Of a DNA stretch of 64,000 nucleotides, positions 12,113-24,089 are shown one piece after another. Position 1 is the stretch's first letter; each line of letters opens with the position of its first letter. This DNA comes from Erpobdella octoculata (taxonomy: Eukaryota > Annelida > Clitellata > Hirudinida > Erpobdellidae). The stretch spans positions 3,544,955-3,608,954 of the forward strand of contig OZ022243.1 of NCBI GenBank assembly GCA_963978895.1, read 5' to 3'. The notes under the pieces were generated by a model that was not told where the DNA came from, did no database searches, and saw only the letters and a program-made list of their open reading frames with translations. Made by a program: the position numbers and the translations under genes.

Positions 12113-12946
12113 CTAGTTGGCAGGACATAATTGTCTTATAAAGAAGTAGGCGCCTATAAATTGGCTGCCTTGCAAGAACCTATTCTCGCCTCTGAAAAAG
12201 ACGTGTCTTGATAATGCATGTGCTAAATGTTTAAAAAATGACAATGGCGTGAAAATGTTGGCTGCTGTGGTAAGTCCACAACCAATCAGAGTACCAAAGT
12301 AGCCAGCGAGCAGCTTTTTAATGGTGCTTGGCTTATACACTGCTGCAACTCGTCTGGCTACAAAAAAGCTAAGAATCTGGTGTTTCAACGCACCTGTTAA
12401 CGGATTATATTTTTTTAAATGTCTGAAACAAATTGATTTATCAAGGTGTATTAACTGAAAGCATATTCTTTGTACTTTGCAAAAATAAAAATGATACTAA
12501 TCGGCCAATAATTGGTTAGTACCAATAATCGGCCGATACCAATTGTAAAACGGCCGATACCAATTCTGAAACGGCCGATACCGATTATCGGCGTAACAGC
12601 AGAACATTGGCCGATACCGATTATCGGCGTAACAGCAGAACATTGGCCGATACCGATTATCGGCGTAACAGCAGAACATTGGCCGATACCGATTATCGGC
12701 GTAACAGCAGAACATTGGCCGATACCGATAATCGTTACCGCTGGTGGCAGAGCGTAAGAGCGTTCGCCTGTCGATCGTTAGGTCGGCAGTTCAAGCCTCA
12801 CCGGCGTCACCAGCGTAACTCCCTTAAGCAAGGAGTTCACTCGCATTGCTAAAGGGGTAGGCGCCTATAAATGGCTGCCTCTGCAAAGAACCCTTTATTC
12901 AGTGGCCTTGAAGTCCTTTAGGATTTACGCCACTCTAAATATTGTC
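12113..12946. repeat. Compound repeat: two related SINE-like segments around a 36-bp tandem array
   Basis: The motif GTAGGCGCCTATAAA followed by TGGCTGCC appears at about 12148 and again at about 12859, so two related repeat copies flank the interval. Between them, 12573-12732 holds four full copies and a partial copy of a 36-bp unit containing CCGATACCGATTATCGG, preceded by two diverged shorter copies from about 12500. The second segment (about 12735-12946) has a tRNA-like promoter appearance (GGCAGAGCGTAAGAGCG and CAGTTCAAGCCTCA) and passes straight into the (ATT)n tract. Confidence 0.65.
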
Positions 12947-12949
12947 AAA

Positions 12950-13282
<333 letters not shown>

Positions 13283-14584
13283 TATAAAATAAATTGAAAC
13301 AAGTGAACCGTAAAAACTTCGTTTTTTAAAACTCGAAAAACTCATAAATTCTAATATCCTGGGATTAAAAGTAGTCCTTAGCATAGGTTTCTAATAAATT
13401 TAAAAAAATTGTCTTTTTTGTTTAAACACAAGCTTTTAAGCAGTTTTGTTAGTGACATAATTGGTTATAAATTCAAAAGAACCGTGATTATAAGTAATTA
13501 TAAGTTACTAATATATATTTAAACAGCGTTATTGTTTTTATAATTTTTGTTTATCATCATCGTCATCATCATCATCATCATATTCATTGCTTCAACATAT
13601 TACTTCTTTATTCATACCAAATAATCCGAAGTGAAAAGAACGTTTTGACGTATCGATTTAAAACCTGTTGAGCAAGTTTCCATTCACACTTCAATCAAAT
13701 GAATTTTAGATGAAACAACACAATTTCCAATTGTTAATTAATTATTGTAACAAAACATGAATGTTGTATTTCAACTCAAACGTTATTGCATTTCAAATAA
13801 ATTCGTCATTTTTTTTAGCATTAACCAAAAATGCAAAATAGTTTTTCTCTTAACTTAAAACAACGACAAAATTAACTTTCCAAGCCAAATGCAAAATTCA
13901 ATTTTATTACTAGCGTGTCGTCGCAAATTTTTAAATCCTAAGGTTTTTGAATTGTCCGAAGATTTAACTCACGGCATACTACAAACATGGTTCGATTGCC
14001 GGCATGTCGTATTGGTTAAAATATCGGTTTACTAATTTTGTCATTTCTGTGGGTTCGTAAGATAAGTAGCTATTAGTTTTGTAGCTAAAACCAGTATTGA
14101 AAGATGTTAGGTGAGCGGTGAAGCTTTAGCCGTTGTAACGTTAAACCGGTGGTTAGAAGCCTATCGTAAGAGGCCTTATATTTAGATTTTATAATTTAGA
14201 TTAAAAAAGACAGGTGACACCGTTTTTTTTAGATGTTATTGGTTTTACTAGCAATTGCCAAATAACTTTGTATCGTTGATAACCAAAACGTTGAAACTTG
14301 AATAATATATAATAATATATAATTAGGAATGAAGATGAAATAAAGTAAATGTTTAAATCTTCAATTAGCATATGTCCTTCAGCAGTGCTTCTGTTGTCGA
14401 TAAAAAAAATTTAGCCTTGTAATAACCCATATACATTTTTGTTTGTTCAAATAAAAAAGTGAAATTTTAATTTTAATAATTACTGATAGATTTAAATACT
14501 AAACGTTGATGTCTATTTATAACTATTACGAGTAATAAACATTTTTTTCAGAAAAGTAAAATAGCAGTAGAAGATTATACCTAC
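13283..14584. other. Intergenic DNA upstream of CTL4
   Basis: AT-rich sequence with a short (CAT)n run at about 13556-13580. I see no exon, transposon end or RNA gene. It presumably contains the CTL4 promoter, which I cannot place. Confidence 0.5.
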
Positions 14585-16633
14585 ATGCTGGGAACGCGAA
14601 ATAACAACTGGAAACTCTTAATTAGCATGTTCTTATTTCAAATCTTCAGTTTTCAACTCAACTGCAAAGCTCAACTGGTGAATAATCAAGAACAAATGTT
14701 TACCAGCAGTTTGTCCCCTTGTCTCTCATCAACACCAAAGAAAGCTTACAGAGCCTCTTCGGCAAGACATTGTGCCATGCTGTGTTTATCTGTCCAAGAA
14801 TTCAGGTGTTTGAGATTTCAATTCTATGATAAATCTCAAGAATGTCAGTTATTTGTTGTTCGAGAAGACATCCAAGGTTTATCTGACGAAAGTGATTGTA
14901 AAGTTTTTGAAAGAGCAGGTGTTTTTGATTAATTTTTTTACTTCCTATACGTTTTTTACTTATTATTTTTTTGCTAAAATTAATGTTCCTCTGAAACATT
15001 CTAAAGTTTAGAATTGTTTAGGATTTGAATTTGCAATTTTTTTTTTATAAAATAACATTTTGAACATTCCTGATAAATGCCCACCTGTAAAATAACTTAA
15101 TTCAAGCTTTAAACTAAATTTAATTTTTTCAATGTATTTGACGAAGTTCAATTTTTTATAACATTTTGTCTGTGTGTTATTCAGATTGAAGTTTAATTCT
15201 GTTATATTAACTTTAAATTCAATTCTATTTATAATAATTTCAAGTTTAATTTTTTATATGAAATTATTGTCAACATTTAATTTGGTTAATTTTTTTCAGT
15301 TGTATTTGTTTCAAGAATTTTTTTTTAAATTTGTTTAGTTTAGTAAATAATATAATATTATATTAAATTTAACCTTATAAAAGTGTTGTAAATCAATCAG
15401 TAAAAACCTGTTCATTGCATTTGTAGATTTTTCTGAAGTTTCAAAACTGTATTTGTAGACGTCAACTAACCTACTATGTACGGTTTTGTTTCAACGTATA
15501 GAAAAGATGGTACCAAACCTGGTATCTTTAATTAGTATTATCACGTTGAAGCTTTAAATATAAGTACTAACTTAACAGAATGGTCTCATGTTTTGGTATG
15601 GCGTTCTGGTCATTAAAACAGAACTACTATCATACTTTTTTTTCTATTGAGTTATACTTCACTTCCTAGGCATTTGTCCGGAACCATTCGATGAGCTGCC
15701 AGTGGCTGATAGCTGCTTCAAACTTGAAGAAGGAAATTGGACATGGGATGCCGCTAAGCTGCACTGCAACTATCTTCGCGTAAGCCAGTTGCATTACTAA
15801 AATCATTTTTTAAAGCAACGAGCAGCCGTTTTCTCCAAAATGCTTGATGATGTACAAACTTACCTTTTTCATATTATATTGATTTTTTAACCATACTTGG
15901 ATGATCAACCGAATTGGACTAACAAATTCAAACTTGTTTCAACCAGTCCTATTATGAAAAACATAAACAACGCATACGCTAGTCTTATCTGCAACGTTGA
16001 AATTGTAAAGAAGCTCTGAGGTATTTCACAAAAGGGCGCTTGAAATTCAAATCTTCAATTTTTTAATTTTTGCAGAACAACTCAGAAGTAATCTTTCCAG
16101 TCATGATAACAAATGTGAAAAAGAAATTGGCAGTCAACGCTTATTTGATTCGTCTTCAAAAAAGTTCATTTTCAAAACATTCAAAACGATAACAGTTTCC
16201 TTAAGATTGAGAATTATGAAAATATTTAAAAGATAATTTGAATAAATTATTTTCGGTTTAATTATAATTAAATCCATAATTTTATGCATATGTAAATATT
16301 ATTTTATTAGATTAAAAAAGATAAACTATTTATTTTATTAACTTTTCAGCGGGTCAAATGAACGGAACATGTTTCAAAGACAAATGGATTCTCGGGCATT
16401 ACATTTGGACCTGTGGCAAGCAATCGGTTTTGAACTCCACAACATTCGCTTGGCAGCCTTTCTTAAATGCCACCTTTGTTCCTATGCAATCAACATTTTG
16501 GTCTCCTGGACAACCGGATCTACTTCAAACCGAATTTTGCATTCATCTCGTTCCAGATGGCACCTGGAACAACTTACCTTGCAGTTCTCAGCTTTGTGTT
16601 CTTTGTGAAACAATTTTTAAAGTTAACAAATGA
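14585..16633 (+). CDS. CTL4: secreted apple/PAN-like + C-type lectin
   Basis: Four exons (14585-14918, 15670-15779, 16076-16163, 16350-16633) join in frame into 271 residues. The N-terminus has a hydrophobic signal peptide (KLLISMFLFQIFSFQL). Residues about 40-111 are an apple/PAN-like domain (SSARHCAMLCLSVQEF...CQLFVV). Residues 112-271 form the C-type lectin domain with EEGNWTWDAAKLHCNYLR, WTCGKQ (an extra cysteine where CTL3 has WIGG), QPD, WNN and VLCE. QPD suggests galactose-type specificity, but WNN weakens the calcium-site argument. The exon 3 donor (AAA|gttcat) is weak, though the duplicate copy keeps the same boundary. Convergent with FReD-B; a partial duplicate lies 9.6 kb downstream. 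Confidence 0.85.
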
Positions 16634-16736
16634 TAGGTTTCAGTTGATCCAGCATTCTAATACAATCTACTAAAAACTATTTGGTTTTTTTTACTGTTTT
16701 TAACTTTTCTTAGATGATGATCGATTTGATTTTTTC

Positions 16737-16742
16737 AATAAA
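16737..16742 (+). terminator. Polyadenylation signal of CTL4
   Basis: AATAAA lies about 105 bp after the CTL4 stop. The duplicated CTL5 keeps the same hexamer at 26356-26361, at a similar distance from its stop, which supports its use. Confidence 0.6.
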
Positions 16743-16836
16743 ATTATTACGAACAAACCATTTTTTAGCTAAACATCACCGTTAATTAATAAATTCACAA
16801 ATTGAAGTAGCTTTTTTCAATTGTAAAGAGCTTCAG

Positions 16837-17388
16837 GTGCGATGCGGGAGAGTCCGCTATAGTTGAATACGATTTGCGAGCCGGGAGGGATAAGAATCCG
16901 AGCACGGAAATCGCGATTTCTCAGAAACGGTAAAAGCTAGCGACTAGAGATTTTACAGATACAGGGAAATCAACGAGACCTACCTCCGGTACCGACTGGA
17001 AGTTTGTGGGACTACGCCTACTTCGCTGTTGGGCTATAAACGCATGCGAAGACGACTTCGAATATGTTTTTCGGTACAAATAGTGACCAAATTAATTACA
17101 TTTTTGCTTCCAGGAAATCCAAATACAATATTTTTTTAAATGTTTTAATACAAAGTGTTGGTACTTTGGAAGTTTTATTTTTATAAATATACAAACAAAA
17201 ATAGATTTGATCAAAAGGTTATTTATTTTAACGCCCATGTTCCTTTATCCCCATGGAAGATGAGACTCTAACCCTCACATGGTATCCATCCACCAGCATT
17301 CGGGCAATAATTATTTCAGCTTCTTCCCACTTTGATTAGTTCCGTACGCCTATGAAAACAATGCATAAAATACAAAACATTATAACAA
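16837..17388. other. Insert of unknown type between CTL4 and the minisatellite
   Basis: From about 16837 to 17060 the base composition becomes visibly GC-richer than its surroundings, and this block is missing from the duplicated module (compare 26430-26480). It holds no long open frame or recognisable terminal repeat. It may be an old insertion; family unknown. Confidence 0.35.
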
Positions 17389-18525
17389 ATATATACCGTG
17401 AAAAAAGTTATACCAATATATACCGTGAAAAAAGTTATACCAATATATACCGTGACAAAAGTTATACCAATATATACCGTGACAAAAGTTATACCAATAT
17501 ATACCGTGACAAAAGTTATACCAATATATACCGTGACAAAAGTTATACCAATATATACCGTGAAAAAAGTTATACCAATATATACCGTGACAAAAGCTAT
17601 ACCAATATATACCGTGAAAAAAGTTATACCAATATATACCGTGACAAAAGTTATACCAATATATACCGTGACAAAAGTTATACCAATATATACCGTGACA
17701 AAAGTTATACCAATATATACCGTGACAAAAGTTATACCAATATATACCGTGACAAAAGTTATACCAATATATACCGTGACAAAAGTTATACCAATATATA
17801 CCGTGACAAAAGTTATACCAATATATACCGTGACAAAATTTATACCAATATATACCGTGAAAAAAGTTATACCAATATATACCGTGAAAAAAGTTATACC
17901 AATATATACGGTGACAAAAGTTATACCAATATATACCGTGACAAAAGTTATACCATTATATACCGTGACAAAAGTTATACCAATATATACCGTGACAAAA
18001 GTTATACCAATATATACCGTGACAAAAGTTATACCAATATATACCGTGACAAAAGTTATACCAATATATACCGTGAAAAAAGTTATACCAATATATACCG
18101 TGACAAAAGCTATACCAATATATACCGTGAAAAAAGTTATACCAATATATACCGTGACAAAAGTTATACCAATATATACCGTGACAAAAGTTATACCAAT
18201 ATATACCGTGACAAAAGTTATACCAATATATACCGTGACAAAAGTTATACCAATATATACCGTGACAAAAGTTATACCAATATATACCGTGACAAAAGTT
18301 ATACCAATATATACGGTGACAAAAGTTATACCAATATATACGGTGACAAAAGTTATACCAATATATACCGTGACAAAAGTTATACCAATATATACCGTGA
18401 CAAAAGTTATACCAATATATACCGTGACAAAAGTTATACCAATATATACCGTGACAAAAGTTATACCAATATATACCGTGACAAAAGTTATACCAATATA
18501 TACCGTGACAAAAGTTATACCAATA
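17389..18525. repeat. 27-bp minisatellite, about 42 copies
   Basis: The unit ATATATACCGTGACAAAAGT + TATACCA is repeated about 42 times with a few variants: GTGAAAAAAG for GTGACAAAAG, GCTAT for GTTAT, and ACGGTG for ACCGTG. The unit length is a multiple of three and two of the + strand frames lack stops, so open frames of up to 425 codons appear. I see no gene there. The array is absent from the duplicated module (26880 region), so it arose or expanded after the duplication. Confidence 0.95.
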
Positions 18526-18529
18526 AGGA

Positions 18530-19448
18530 ACTTCCGATGAGAATGACCCGTCTAGGTGTAACAACTTTAAATCCACATAAAATAATATTGATATTGATAA
18601 AAGTTATGAAAAAAACTTTATTATGGTAAAAAATGTGACTGAATACTTTATAAAAATGACAAATTGTATAATGAATTGAATTAATTGCTTTAATAAACAT
18701 TTTACAGCAAGAAAGAGAGATAATATAAAAAACAAAAAAATTGAAAAGCTTCTTTTGTCTTTAAATCGTTTATATGTTAGTTGTTCTACATAGATTTTGT
18801 TTTTATTAAGTTTAACTAAAATAATAGTTTCTATTTAGCTACTGTCGTGTTTTCCGAATATATGAACTACCTAGAGAATAAAAAATACCAAGATTTTTAT
18901 GGTGATTTTAATATCCGACCTATTTGTGTTATTTAACACAATCATTTTATCATCTTCTGGGATGTCGTCATAATACGTCAAACCTTGAAAGTCCGACTGT
19001 AAAACCTAGTCCGTTTTTGGGCTATAAAATTAATTTAAGACTGAGTCTTACATTTGAGGAAACACTGTAATTCTGAGGAACAGCTGAAATAATGTACCTG
19101 CTTTCGAAACAATATTACCCAAAAATCTATAAAGGTGGAATGGGGGACAATGCTTGCCGGAACACTATTTTTTTAATTTTGATTGTAAGATAGATATACA
19201 TTACAATAACGGTTTTTTTTATTTTAAGGCAAATGTCACAATAAAGCCTAAATATTTACTAAGCCTAATATATGTTTCTTTTAAAAGTTTGTTGGAACTT
19301 GTCTAAGCTTTTGTTTCACAATTATGGTATGCAAAATATTATGTCAAATAGTTGAGTAGTTATCATTTTTAGAATATTTATATATAATATTTAAAAAAAG
19401 CAAAATTCACAATCTAAAGCAAGTTTCAAAGTTTATGTTGGTAAAACA
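18530..19448. other. Intergenic DNA between minisatellite and FReD-B
   Basis: AT-rich sequence whose 18540-18720 part aligns with 26900-27080 in the second module (ATGACCC[GA]TCTAGGTGTAACAA as anchor). It marks the duplicated segment and contains no gene of its own that I can see. Confidence 0.6.
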
Positions 19449-21984
19449 TTAACTGTGTGTGATAAGCATCTGACATGTCTTCAATTCTTCACTCAGACCT
19501 CTGAAGGTGTTCCAAACTATGCCTAAGGGAGGAGGAGAAACTGGATTCTTGTAACCGCCATTCAAGTTGGCCCTATAACACCAATCGTACCACCATGCTG
19601 ATTTTAATATAACAGCACAGTTGCCTGGACATCCGTCGTTGTCGTTGTCGAAAGTGGTGAATTTTTTGCCATTATGATAGCTCATTGAGTCTCCTAAATG
19701 TTTTAATAAACAACAATAAATTCTGACAAAAGGCGTGCATTAAAATAAAAAGCGTTCGATGGAAAAGAGCACATTGTCTTGTTAGAAAACAGGATCTGCA
19801 TAAATATGCTTCAATTGTAGTCTTTTAAAAGTATCAATAAGTATTTTATTGAATTTTGAAAACATGCTTTTAATATAAAATAATGAAATGTCGTTGTCGA
19901 AAGTGGTAAATTGTTTGACATTATGATAGTACATTGAGTCTCATAAGTGTATTAACAAACAACGAAAAACTTTGATATAATGCATATATAAATACAAAAG
20001 GCTTGTTAACATATAACAAATTTTTTTAATCTTTTTATTACAATTTTATTTTTTTAATTTAAGTACATTACAGTTTTTTAGCGTTAGCCTTGCTAAAAAT
20101 AATGATTTATTTATTCTTCACACATTCGCGGCTATTCTAAATAGACGTTCAAAACAGTAAAAAAAATTCAAGTAGAACAATGTTAAAAAACAAACAATAC
20201 CTGCGGTTCCAGCATATCCAGAAATTGTTAATGTGTACATCGTATTGGATGGACCGATGGTAAATTTAAGATACTCTGCATACACTTTAACACCATCAAA
20301 TGATTCCAATTCAACTCGTAGCTTATAATTTTTTTGGTTAGTAAGCCAATAAAGCATGTAGTTACCTGTACAATTGTATAAAAAACAATATTTAAGCGTT
20401 TTATTTGCTTAGATAATGTTGTTTTATGTTTTTTAAACCAATTTTATCGTGATAAAAGTAATCGTTAATTTTATAAAAAAAAAAGATTCTGCAAACAGAA
20501 TTAAATGACCAACCCAGCCAATATTCTTCGTTGATGTTTCCAAATCCATATTCATAATCCTTCCATCCTCTATAAAAATTTACAGATCCATTAACTCGCT
20601 TTTGTATAACCTAAGTTGAAAAACATAATCTTATGTCAGACTCAAACAAAATAGTTTTAGAAATTAATATATACTTCTAACCATATATTTGACACCATTA
20701 GCTAAGATTTGGCAATAGACAGGATGGCTTTGGTTATCAATCTGGACCAAATAAACACCACTGTTTTCCTGACCTGTGACTGGTATATCGTTGCAATTTT
20801 CATACTCTGTGAAAAAGGAGGAGGGGAAATGTAAAAGGATCAAATTATGATCCACGACAGGAAGTACTTTGGTGTTTCCTACATACAGCTATTTCAGTCT
20901 TAAAACACTTGATGTAAAGGACTATGAACTATTATAAAAAAAAATACTTTGTGAAATAATGTTTTTGTTATTTATAAATAAAATAAATTGTATTTGTGAC
21001 ATTTTTAACAAATTGAATGATTGGTTTTTCTGTCGTCATAAAAAACTTAATAAGAATTTCAAATCCGATTAAATTTTCATGCAAGATGGCAGCATAAGAA
21101 TCACATAATTTGGGTCTGCTATGGATTTGATAAAGCCGGTATAGTTTCAAAACATTATATTGTAAGAAAGGACTGGAAACTTATTTGCTGTGTAGTCGCT
21201 AACCAAAATTCACAACTATAATTTTTTGAGCTAACTATCAAGCTAAACCTGAGCAATATGTTGATTGGAAACATTTCGATTTAATGTAAATTCACACATC
21301 AAAAACATTTTGTTGTGTAAAAAACACATTTTCTTGAAGTATTTCTAATAAATGTACATTTACACATAAGTTTGAAAATAAAACAAACCACCAAGATAGC
21401 AGAATGAGTTCAGTTTTGAAACAATCTGCAAATGTATAATATAAACCATACTTTATACGTTTTTAGTTTATTATTATTAAATGTTAGATAAGAAAAAATG
21501 TTATTACTCCATGATAAACTCCAACATCCATGTTAATAATTTTTTTGATATTGCTCTTAGGACACGGCAAATCAAACAACTGACACAATCCAGTAGATTT
21601 CTGGTAGTTGAATCCCAAACAAACTTTCGTTTGCCCAACGAGAGGACGAAGCCCAGTAGCACGTTGAAGTGGAAACGTATAGTTTTTATATGTAATATTT
21701 GTCCCATTGTCAGTGTATTGGAATGGATAGAAAGAAGATGGCAGTTGATCGTCAAAAGTTATAATTTGTCCAAGACTTAGGAAAGCGCAGTAAGCTGAAC
21801 ATTCAGCCCTCGATGACATTGTTCTCACATTTATCGGTTGATAAGTGCAACTCAGCAGTGTGCTAGTGTCATTTGGGAAATGACATTGCTTGAATTTAAT
21901 CTCATTATATTCAGTTCTTATTTGACAATTCACGATTGGCATTAAATTCAAATATACAAAAATCAGCATCGTAGCTTTGTTCAA
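19449..21984 (-). CDS. FReD-B: secreted apple/PAN-like + fibrinogen-related domain
   Basis: Six exons: 21508-21984, 21389-21425, 20682-20806, 20514-20610, 20201-20365, 19449-19693. They join in frame into 381 residues. The start at 21984 opens a clear signal peptide (MLIFVYLNLMPIVNC). Exon 1 encodes the apple/PAN-like domain: SSRAECSAYCAF, FYPFQYTDNGTN, VCLGFNYQ, CQLFDLPCPKS. Exon 2 is the 37-nt linker (CYLG). Exons 3-6 give a full-length fibrinogen-related domain: [35 protein letters not shown], calcium-loop type FDNDNDGCPGNCA, WWYDWCY, LNGGY, and a final LKTCQML. In this family the C-terminal pocket binds acetylated sugars. Convergent with CTL4; FReD-C is its duplicate. Confidence 0.88.
20815..20945 (-). 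repeat. Short interspersed repeat in FReD-B intron 2
   Basis: The block containing GGATCAAATTATGATCCACG, CAGGAAGTACTT and GATGTAAAGGACTAT reappears in the opposite orientation at about 49893-50005. FReD-C has no matching block in this intron, so it inserted after the B/C duplication. Family not recognised. Confidence 0.6.
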
Positions 21985-22134
21985 ATTTTAAAATCATGTG
22001 CTGAAATTGTTCGTAAAACACTTTACGTGATAAATTTCAATTCGCGCAGAAATTTAATTTATATTTATATCTGTATATATTTTTCCGGTTAATCAATAGA
22101 GTTGTTGAAACAATCTGAAACATTCTTCAGTGTG

Positions 22135-22800
22135 AGGTTTTATTTTACTCTGCAATTATTTCAAAGTGCTCTTGTTCCGCCGTGTTTCATAATGTAAAAT
22201 TAGATAGTTTTCGGAAAATTTCAACAAGAACAAAAAATCAATGAAAAAAGTTCAAAAATATTATTTAGATTTTGAATATAATTTTTGAATTTTTAATATT
22301 TTGTCTTTCTTTTGTCTCTTACAATTTCTTCTTCTCTCTTTTCCCTCTTGTTTTTGTTATTTTCTTTTTTCTATCTTTTTCTATCTTTTACTATTTTTCT
22401 TTATTTATTTAAGTTATTAATTAGCTTTTATTTTAAACAAGTTCTAGTTGACGTTTATATAATTTTTATTTTTTAATACACATTTTTATAAAACCTCATT
22501 ATAACAAAACTACATTCTATTACATGTTATTCAAAAGTTTTATTAATTAACTTTTTGTAATTACTTTTCTTTTCTATTGCTGGATTTTACTATTGTACTA
22601 TGTCATTATTGTGCAATTGTATAAAACGTTTTAATAAATTTTTGTTGAATTGCATTTCATACTAGCAAGGCTATTTGGTGTTTCCCCGGTTTTTAGAGGG
22701 TTTTCTTTCGGTTTTCTCTATCGCTCCCATTTCCATCCCCGGTTACCTACTCTCCCTGATCTGGACAAGATCGGTGTGTGTATATAAATTTCAATTAATC
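22135..22800. other. Upstream region of FReD-B and start of repeat zone
   Basis: Sequence up to about 22670 aligns with 31250-31750 upstream of FReD-C, so it belongs to the duplicated module. From about 22665 (CTAGCAAGGC...) a pyrimidine-rich repeat related to 31770-32005 and 49115-49260 begins. It then meets the Gypsy element. Confidence 0.5.
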
Positions 22801-23134
22801 CTTTGTTTAAACAAGCAGGAACATTGACAATCTGTGATGCCAATTTCCTGTTATAATCTTTTTTAGGCTGTTCTTTGTCATCTGGACTGTCTTTTCAGCT
22901 TGGCCATTGCTAACAGCATGGTAAAAAGATACTAATATAGATTGTATTAAGTTTCTTTTCCAGAACTCCTTTAAATCAATAGATGTGATCTGCGGTCCGT
23001 TGTCGGACACAATCGAGTCAGGCAATCCATGCTTAGCAAAAACTCTTCGGAGTACTGTTATGGTACTTTAAGCTGTTGTTGTTTTCATGTGTGCAACCTC
23101 AATCCATTTGGAGTATGCATCTACAAGGGGAATG

Positions 23135-24089
23135 TCAGTGACACCGAACTTTGTGATGACACCGAAGTGTCGGTGTCATCGCCAAAAATTCGGTGTTAAC
23201 GCGTCCGAGTCGGTGTTAACGCGTCCGAGTCGGTGTTAACGCGTCCGAGTCGGTGTTAACGCGTCCGAGTCGGTGTTAACGCGTCCGAGTCGGTGTTAAC
23301 GCGTCCGAGTCGGTGTTAACGCGTCCGAGTCGGTGTTAACGCGTCCGAGTCGGTGTTAACGCGTCCGAATCGGTGTTAACGCGTCCGAGTCGGTGTTAAC
23401 GCGTCCGAGTCGGTGTTAACGCGTCCGAGTCGGTGTTAACGCGTCCGAGTCGGTGTTAACGCGTCCGAGTCGGTGTTAACGCGTCCGAGTCGGTGTTAAC
23501 GCGTCCGAGTCGGTGTTAACGCGTCCGAGTCGGTGTTAACGCGTCCGAGTCGGTGTTAACGCGTCCGAGTCGGTGTTAACGCGTCCGAGTCGGTGTTAAC
23601 GCGTCCGAGTCGGTGTTAACGCGTCCGAGTCGGTGTTAACGCGTCCGAGTCGGTGTTAACGCGTCCGAGTCGGTGTTAACGCGTCCGAGTCGGTGTTAAC
23701 GCGTCCGAGTCGGTGTTAACGCGTCCGAGTCGGTTTTAACGCGTCCGAGTCGGTGTTAACGCGTCCGAGTCGGTGTTAACGCGTCCGAGTCGGTGTTAAC
23801 GCGTCCGAGTCGGTGTTAACGCGTCCGAGTCGGTGTTAATGCTGTTGTTGTTTATTCAAGTCCTGTCTCTGTATTTAACTTACGAACTTATTTGACTTAA
23901 AGGTGCTTTTTAATTGTTCAAGCGACTGTAAAAAAGTCGCTTGGTGGCGCTTGCATTAGATAGTGATTATTTGAATAAGAACTCATTAAAAATACTATAT
24001 TTTGTCAAAGATTGGTTGGCGTTGACACCGACTGGTTAACACCGAATTTTCAAAAAGTGTCGGTGTGATCGCAAAAGTCGGTGTTAGTG
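23135..24089. mobile_element. Terminal-inverted-repeat element nested in Gypsy integrase
   Basis: Left end CAGTGACACCGAACTTTGTG and right end, read on the other strand, CACTAACACCGACTTTTGCG begin inverted arms of about 55-65 bp. Both arms finish at AATTCGGTGTTAAC. The element splits the integrase reading just before VDAYSKW. The interior is a 20-bp minisatellite plus about 170 bp that includes a 9-bp perfect hairpin (CAAGCGACT...AGTCGCTTG, about 23919-23943). No transposase is present. A target duplication is not clear to me. Confidence 0.72.
23191..23830. repeat. 20-bp minisatellite, 32 copies
   Basis: Thirty-two units of CGGTGTTAACGCGTCCGAGT run without length change; only two single-base variants are obvious (CCGAAT near 23361, GGTTTTAAC near 23731). 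Each unit carries three CpG sites, unusual in this AT-rich context. The unit starts with the inner end of the inverted repeat of the host element, so the array probably grew from the element's own terminus. Confidence 0.96.

Noticed and set aside
16369..16673. Alternative frames over CTL exons (also 6587-6769, 30655-30924, 46350-46601)
   Set aside because: Shadows of the real lectin exons; they lack family motifs and splice consistency.
17352..18629. 425-codon open frame across the 27-bp repeat
   Set aside because: Unit length is a multiple of three and contains few stops, so frames stay open by construction. No signal peptide, domain or splice context.
23191..23830. CRISPR-like array
   Set aside because: Units are contiguous with no unique spacers, and the DNA is eukaryotic.
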